Shown: positions 1 to 3,571 of the stretch, one piece after another
Layout of the letters: every line of letters begins with the position of its first letter
Position numbering within the stretch: position 1 is the stretch's first letter
Source: Bacteroidetes bacterium UBA7692
Lineage (GTDB): Bacteria; Bacteroidota; Bacteroidia; Chitinophagales; LD1
Reading direction: 5' to 3'
NCBI GenBank assembly: GCA_002482725.1
Contig: DLGO01000021.1
Location: forward strand, 628-6,998
DNA length: 6,371 nucleotides
Made by a program: the position numbers and the translations under genes
The notes under the pieces: model-generated
What the model saw: the letters and a program-made list of their open reading frames with translations, nothing else
The model's database searches: none
What the model was told of the DNA's origin: nothing

Positions 1-154
1 TGGTTGGCGGAAATCACGTTTTTTGCACCATTTTCAATATGTTAAAAAGCTACGGTGCACAATTGCAGTATTTCTGTCGGTACCTATAGACACTATCGCA
101 AGGATTCCTTTGTGATAAAAACCAAAAATTCTTATTTGCATTCCGGCTGCTTCC

Positions 155-189
155 ATCCGTGAAATTCCATAATCAGTTAATCCGTGATT
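155..189. repeat. short direct repeat ATCCGTGA with overlapping inverted repeat
   Basis: The 8-mer ATCCGTGA occurs at 155-162 and again at 180-187, 25 bases apart. Overlapping the second copy is a perfect 5-bp inverted repeat, AATCA (171-175) and TGATT (185-189), with a 9-base spacer. The wording resembles degenerate 'AATCCGTG'-type intergenic repeats that I recall from Bacteroidota genomes, but that link is from memory only. It could equally be chance in an AT-rich spacer. Confidence 0.3.
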
Positions 190-210
190 CAGACAAAAAA
201 AAGAACGCTC

Positions 211-224
211 CGGGCCAAAGCCCG
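211..224. other. small GC-rich hairpin next to an A8 tract
   Basis: CGGGC (211-215) pairs perfectly with GCCCG (220-224) around a four-base CAAA loop. An A8 tract lies at 195-202. Read on the minus strand this is a hairpin, then eight bases, then T8, which is a loose match to an intrinsic terminator. The stem is short and the T run is too far from it. No minus-strand gene lies to its right to be terminated. On the plus strand no T run follows, so it does not end a plus-strand transcript. Confidence 0.25.
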
Positions 225-526
225 CGCTAAGCTAAATCCCAACTGCCATCCGACTCTAGCAAAAAAGGCGGCAAAATTGTTAAAGCGCCTCAAGCCCTTT
301 ATATATAAGAGTTAATGCGCGTTTTAAAAATCGTTAAGGCTGCTTTTGGGAGCTGCGGAATGACAAAAAAACCTCTGTTTGAACATAGTTCAGACACCAT
401 GCCCCTACAAAAAAATTGCTAGGCTATTGTTAGAATAAGATTGCACAAAAGCAGACAGTATGGCAAAATTTTATTAATTAGCCTTATATTTTAGAAGAAT
501 AAAGCATAATTACCGTTTTCATATTA

Positions 527-534
527 TACTTTTG
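527..534 (+). promoter_or_regulatory. Bacteroidota-type -7 element (TACTTTTG) upstream of the first gene
   Basis: The octamer TACTTTTG matches the Bacteroidota -7 consensus TAnnTTTG at all fixed positions. It lies 56 bases before the ATG at 591, which would give a leader of about 50 bases. No TTG or TTTG is found about 19-22 bases upstream, where the -33 element should be, so the call rests on the -7 half alone. The sequence just before the ATG is A/T-rich with no Shine-Dalgarno, which is normal for this phylum. Confidence 0.4.
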
Positions 535-590
535 TTCAATAGCCTGCGTAGAATTATTATTGATTTTTAGTTTTTTAATATAGAAACAAG

Positions 591-2138
591 ATGAGCACAG
601 CCAATATAGAACCTGCAATTTTACCCGAAACAGGGCTTCTCACCATAGAAAAACTTGTTTTCTGCCTGGACCAGGCACATGTAGAGCAGTTCAAATCGCA
701 CCTGCGGCATACAGATTCGCTGCTGCCGCTAAAGCTGATAGAAAGCATAGAGCAGAAGCTGAACGGCAACGATAAAATTGATATATGCGAGGCGGTATAT
801 GGTAAAAACGATAAGAAGACCAAGCAGACCTTCAACCAGCTTGCTTCCTATACATTCAAGCTGAGCGGCTACCTGTCGCAAAACTACCCGAACTACCTGC
901 TGCAGAACATAGACAGGATACAGAACCTGGTAAACAAAGGTGAGCTGGATGCCGCCAATTATATAGCTGAAATAGTATTGGACATAGCCGAGCGCATAGA
1001 GGATTTCCATGTGCAGATCATGCTGCTCAACTTCAAGGTGCAGCAGTCGTACCTGTTCAAAGACAATACCAAGGGTGTAAAAATGCACCGCCAGATGATG
1101 GATGTGCTGGAAAAAGAGAAGGTGTTTCACGAGCTGTACTTTATGCTGCGCACCAACTTCAACATAACGCGCGAAAATAAGCTGCCACCCGAGGAGGTAG
1201 ACAAATACCTGGCTAAATTCCGCGAATACTTCGAGCATCCAAGCCTGAAGCTGCGCATGATAAGCAAGTTTGCTACCTTCTATGCCTTATATTATTTCAA
1301 GGCCGGGGAGTTTGTGTCTGCTACCACTACAGAGGACCTTGCCCTGTTCAACAAAGACCTGAACACCTACAGCTATGTGGTGTTCCCGTTCCTGTTCGAC
1401 ATGCAGAGCAACATCGGCTTCCTGCGCCTGAACTCAATGGCCGTGGACCTGAACACCACCGAGGGTGGCAGGGAATACACCAAGCTGCGCGAGCACTACA
1501 ACCAGATGCTTTTCTGGAAAAACTTCGTAAACATACCCGAGATATTCACCATCACGGTTAAGGCATCGGCCTACCTCTCCAAGTACCACTACACCATATA
1601 CCGCAAGGACGAAAAGCTGATGGATGATAAGGATGCTAATGAGATAAGGAGCCTGATAGAGCGCTGCAGGACCATACTGGACCAAAAGAAAGTATGGACC
1701 AAAAACCATGTGAGCGACCTGATAAACCTGAAGCTTACCTATTCGGCCTTATCGCTGTTGGGCACCAAAGAAGAAACAAAGAACTCGACAGAAGAGCTGG
1801 AATCGGTATTGTTCCAGTACCAGCAGATCAATTTTGCTGCCAGTATGGATAGTATTTTTGTATGCCTGATGATGGGCTATTTTGCCCAGCAGCAATACCA
1901 GAAGTGTGTAGAGAGCTATTCCCGCTACACCAATACTACACGTGGCAAGGTGATGTACGAGGACAATGACCTGAACATACATATCTATTACTATGTGTCG
2001 CAATGGCTGCTGACCAGGCGGCCGCAATATGCCAAAAAGCTGAAGGGCTGCCTGGACAAAGCAGTGGGTAACCCCTTCCTGAAAAACGGGGAAGACACCG
2101 TTCGCGACCTTGCTGCTTACTATAAGATAGAAATTTAG
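591..2138 (+). CDS. Helical TPR-like protein of unknown function
   Basis: This 515-residue protein is not one I recognise by name. It has no signal peptide and no membrane segment, so it is probably cytoplasmic. Almost the whole chain reads as amphipathic helices separated by short turns, as in TPR or other helical-repeat solenoids. TPR-like helix pairs are suggested around residues 104-150 (after the NKGELDAANYIAE stretch) and 418-446 (where GYFAQQQYQKCVESY has TPR-like spacing of small and aromatic residues). The N-terminal part (20-100) is charged and helical and could be a separate module. Aromatic residues are frequent, with YALYYF at 231-236 and IYYYV at 465-469. The start at 591 is the first ATG of the open frame, and the N terminus MSTANIEP looks natural. 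No Shine-Dalgarno is seen. ATA codes 22 of its 31 Ile residues. It ends 14 bases before the CNNM/CorC gene, so the two may be cotranscribed. A scaffold or protein-interaction role is inference from the fold type. The reading frame is secure; the function is unknown. Confidence 0.9.
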   Translation: MSTANIEPAILPETGLLTIEKLVFCLDQAHVEQFKSHLRHTDSLLPLKLIESIEQKLNGNDKIDICEAVYGKNDKKTKQTFNQLASYTFKLSGYLSQNYPNYLLQNIDRIQNLVNKGELDAANYIAEIVLDIAERIEDFHVQIMLLNFKVQQSYLFKDNTKGVKMHRQMMDVLEKEKVFHELYFMLRTNFNITRENKLPPEEVDKYLAKFREYFEHPSLKLRMISKFATFYALYYFKAGEFVSATTTEDLALFNKDLNTYSYVVFPFLFDMQSNIGFLRLNSMAVDLNTTEGGREYTKLREHYNQMLFWKNFVNIPEIFTITVKASAYLSKYHYTIYRKDEKLMDDKDANEIRSLIERCRTILDQKKVWTKNHVSDLINLKLTYSALSLLGTKEETKNSTEELESVLFQYQQINFAASMDSIFVCLMMGYFAQQQYQKCVESYSRYTNTTRGKVMYEDNDLNIHIYYYVSQWLLTRRPQYAKKLKGCLDKAVGNPFLKNGEDTVRDLAAYYKIEI

Positions 2139-2146
2139 CATCTTTG
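2139..2146 (+). promoter_or_regulatory. possible -7 element (CATCTTTG) directly before the CNNM/CorC gene
   Basis: CATCTTTG differs by one base from TAnnTTTG and sits only six bases before the ATG at 2153. A TTA (2117-2119), one base off the -33 TTG, lies 19 bases upstream, which is a suitable spacing. If used, transcription would begin at or next to the start codon and give a leaderless message independent of the first gene. Both halves are imperfect, so read-through from the first gene is an equally good explanation. Confidence 0.25.
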
Positions 2147-2152
2147 TAGCAC

Positions 2153-3418
2153 ATGGAGCTCACGGGTATTATTATTACCGTTATACTGGTAGCATTTTTT
2201 TCAGGCCTCGAAATTGCGTTCGTATCTGCAAACAAATTGCGTATAGAACTGCTGAAAGAGAAGGGCAGCACCCGCGCAAAAATTATCGCCAACTTCAACA
2301 AGGAGCCTGCGCGCTTTATCAGCGCTATCCTTATCGGGCTCAATATTGCCCTGGTAATTTTTGGTAGCATCACCGCCAACTTCCTGGTACCCGAAAGGTT
2401 TGGCCTGCCGCACATGGAAGAAGTTCCGCTTCTTATCACCCAAACTATCATTACCACTTTCTTCATCCTTATTTTTGGTGAGCTTATCCCCAAGATATTG
2501 TTCCGTGTAAACTCCGACAGCACCCTGCTGCTGTTTGCCTACCCTGCACAATTACTCTACTGGATTTTGCTGCCTATGTCGCTGCTATTCCATGCGCTAT
2601 CCCGTGGGCTTATCCGCATCATATCGGGTAAAAACGCTGCCGAAACGAGGCAGTCATTTACCGAAGATGACCTTGGATACCTGGTAAAGGAAACTGCCGC
2701 CAATGAAGACAACGAAGAGCATGAAACGGACGGGCTGAACTCTGAGATATTTGAAAAGGTGCTGTACCTGAAAGATGTGAAAGTGCGCTCGTGCATGGTG
2801 CCACGGTTGGAGATAATAGCGCTGGAGCAAAACGAATCCATTGAGGTGCTGCGCAAGAAATTTGTTGATACCAGCCTGTCGCGCATATTCATATTCGATG
2901 AAACGATTGACAAGATACTGGGCTATGCGCACCACTACGACCTGCTTAAAAAACCGACAGCTATAAAGGATATACTGTGGCAGCCGATAGTAGTACCTGC
3001 TACCATGAATGCCCGCGACCTGATAGCTCAGTTCATACGCGAAAAGAAAAGCGTGGCATGGGTGGTAGATGAATATGGTGGTACTGCGGGGATAGTAACC
3101 CTGGAGGATGTAATGGAAGAGATATTTGGTGAAATACAGGATGAGCACGATGAAGAGTCGCTGACCGAAAAGAAAATATCCGATACTGAATATATACTGG
3201 CAGCAAGGCTGGAAGTGGATTACCTGAATGAAGAATATGGACTGAACATACCTGAGGGGGAGTATGAAACGCTGGCAGGGTTTATAGTGGCGCACAACGA
3301 GGATATACCCGACGAAGGCGAGCAGATACAAACGGATGATTTTGAGATAAAAATACTGAAGGCCTCCGGCAAAAAAATTGAGCTTGTCAATTTCAAATTG
3401 CGCACAGATAAGGATTAG
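2153..3418 (+). CDS. CNNM (DUF21)/CBS-pair/CorC_HlyC membrane protein, hemolysin-family or GldE-like
   Basis: The 421 residues have the full architecture of the HlyC/CorC family. An N-terminal CNNM (DUF21) membrane domain spans about residues 1-150, with hydrophobic segments at about 3-25, 56-78, 92-115 and 122-148. It carries the family signatures SGLEIAFVSANKLR (17-30) and GELIPK (109-114). A linker with an acidic patch (about 160-195) leads to a CBS pair. CBS1 starts near 208 with CMVPRLEIIAL, and CBS2 ends with VVDEYGGTAGIVTLEDVMEE (304-323). The C-terminal CorC_HlyC domain is about 340-417. The length is normal for the family. Relatives are linked to Mg2+/Co2+ transport or efflux with nucleotide-sensing CBS domains, and Bacteroidota GldE, tied to gliding motility, has the same layout. 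'Hemolysin' is a historical label. Which subgroup this belongs to cannot be settled here, so no symbol is given. The ATG at 2153 is chosen because it begins just before TM1. Codon use changes sharply between the membrane and cytoplasmic halves. Confidence 0.93.
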   Translation: MELTGIIITVILVAFFSGLEIAFVSANKLRIELLKEKGSTRAKIIANFNKEPARFISAILIGLNIALVIFGSITANFLVPERFGLPHMEEVPLLITQTIITTFFILIFGELIPKILFRVNSDSTLLLFAYPAQLLYWILLPMSLLFHALSRGLIRIISGKNAAETRQSFTEDDLGYLVKETAANEDNEEHETDGLNSEIFEKVLYLKDVKVRSCMVPRLEIIALEQNESIEVLRKKFVDTSLSRIFIFDETIDKILGYAHHYDLLKKPTAIKDILWQPIVVPATMNARDLIAQFIREKKSVAWVVDEYGGTAGIVTLEDVMEEIFGEIQDEHDEESLTEKKISDTEYILAARLEVDYLNEEYGLNIPEGEYETLAGFIVAHNEDIPDEGEQIQTDDFEIKILKASGKKIELVNFKLRTDKD

Positions 3419-3488
3419 GAACTTACAACCGCAACCCTGCTTCCGCCATCTGAAATTTAAACAAAAAGCGCAGTGACTTCAATTTACC

Positions 3489-3502
3489 GTACAATACTGT
3501 AC
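3489..3502. promoter_or_regulatory. perfect inverted repeat GTACA-ATAC-TGTAC, possible operator
   Basis: GTACA (3489-3493) and TGTAC (3498-3502) are exact reverse complements around a four-base centre. The site ends 12 bases before the ATG and overlaps the first bases of the -7-like element at 3500-3507. That is where a repressor dimer could block transcription. A 5-bp arm can arise by chance, and no regulator gene is next to it, so binding is inference only. Confidence 0.25.
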
Positions 3503-3507
3503 TTTAG
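3500..3507 (+). promoter_or_regulatory. possible -7 element (TACTTTAG) before the surface-protein gene
   Basis: TACTTTAG differs from TAnnTTTG at one position and lies seven bases before the ATG at 3515. A TTC (3478-3480), one base off the -33 TTG, sits 19 bases upstream. Used as a promoter, it would start transcription at about the ATG, giving a very short or absent leader. This is a consensus match by eye only. Confidence 0.3.
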
Positions 3508-3514
3508 AGCAAGC

Positions 3515-3571
3515 ATGAAGCATCTTTTACTGGTTATTGGTTTAGTCTCTTTTGCCTGCAGCGTGGTAGCT
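3515..3571 (+). other. signal peptide (Sec, type I cleavage likely)
   Basis: Residues 1-19 consist of one basic Lys and a His, a hydrophobic core LLLVIGLVSFA, and a C region ending VVA before Thr20. Cys15 lies within the segment but the preceding residues S-F-A do not form a proper lipobox, so lipoprotein processing is unlikely. The mature protein would begin with a CxxC pair (Cys22 and Cys25) just before the ENKGQW domain. Confidence 0.8.

Larger units (their letters stand above)
1..590. other. AT-rich non-coding region upstream of the first gene
   Basis: No convincing gene is visible here. The three plus-strand frames open at the left edge close early, at TAA 43-45, TAG 87-89 and TGA 113-115. 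Their short tails look like no known protein, so a gene end entering from the left cannot be proven or excluded. The minus strand is broken by stops in two frames within the first 120 bases. Base composition is clearly richer in A and T than in the genes to the right, with many A runs. The stretch holds a direct repeat and overlapping inverted repeat near 155-189, a small GC hairpin beside an A8 tract at 195-224, a weak AGGCG/CGCCT inverted repeat (266-270 and 286-290), and a promoter-like element at 527-534. No tRNA or known riboswitch fold was recognised by eye. Confidence 0.6.
3419..3514. other. 96-base intergenic spacer between the CNNM/CorC gene and the surface-protein gene
   Basis: No hairpin with a T run follows the TAG at 3416-3418, so no intrinsic terminator can be called for the upstream genes. 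The right end of the spacer holds a perfect small inverted repeat and a promoter-like element just before the next ATG. No short gene is evident. Confidence 0.6.

Noticed and set aside
1..115. Tail of a plus-strand gene entering from the left edge
   Set aside because: Frame 2 stays open to TGA 113-115, but the 37 residues look like no recognisable protein end. There is too little sequence to call.
315..422. 35-codon plus-strand open frame beginning MRVLKIVKAAFG
   Set aside because: It is short, has no ribosome binding site or clear promoter, and its product resembles nothing known. It is likely chance in an AT-rich spacer.
729..1238. 169-codon minus-strand open frame inside the first gene
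   Set aside because: It is in exact antiparallel codon register with the real gene, where stops need sense TTA, CTA or TCA codons, which this gene rarely uses. The translated product looks like a shadow, and the plus-strand frame is coherent.
2654..3331. 225-codon minus-strand open frame inside the CNNM/CorC gene
   Set aside because: It has the same antiparallel register and overlaps the unmistakable CBS and CorC domains. It is explained by the CTG/ATA-rich codon use.
3515..3571. Lipoprotein signal with Cys15 as the lipid-bearing residue
   Set aside because: The residues before Cys15 (S-F-A) lack the Leu/Val/Ile at -3 expected of a lipobox, and a good type I site (VVA|T) follows.
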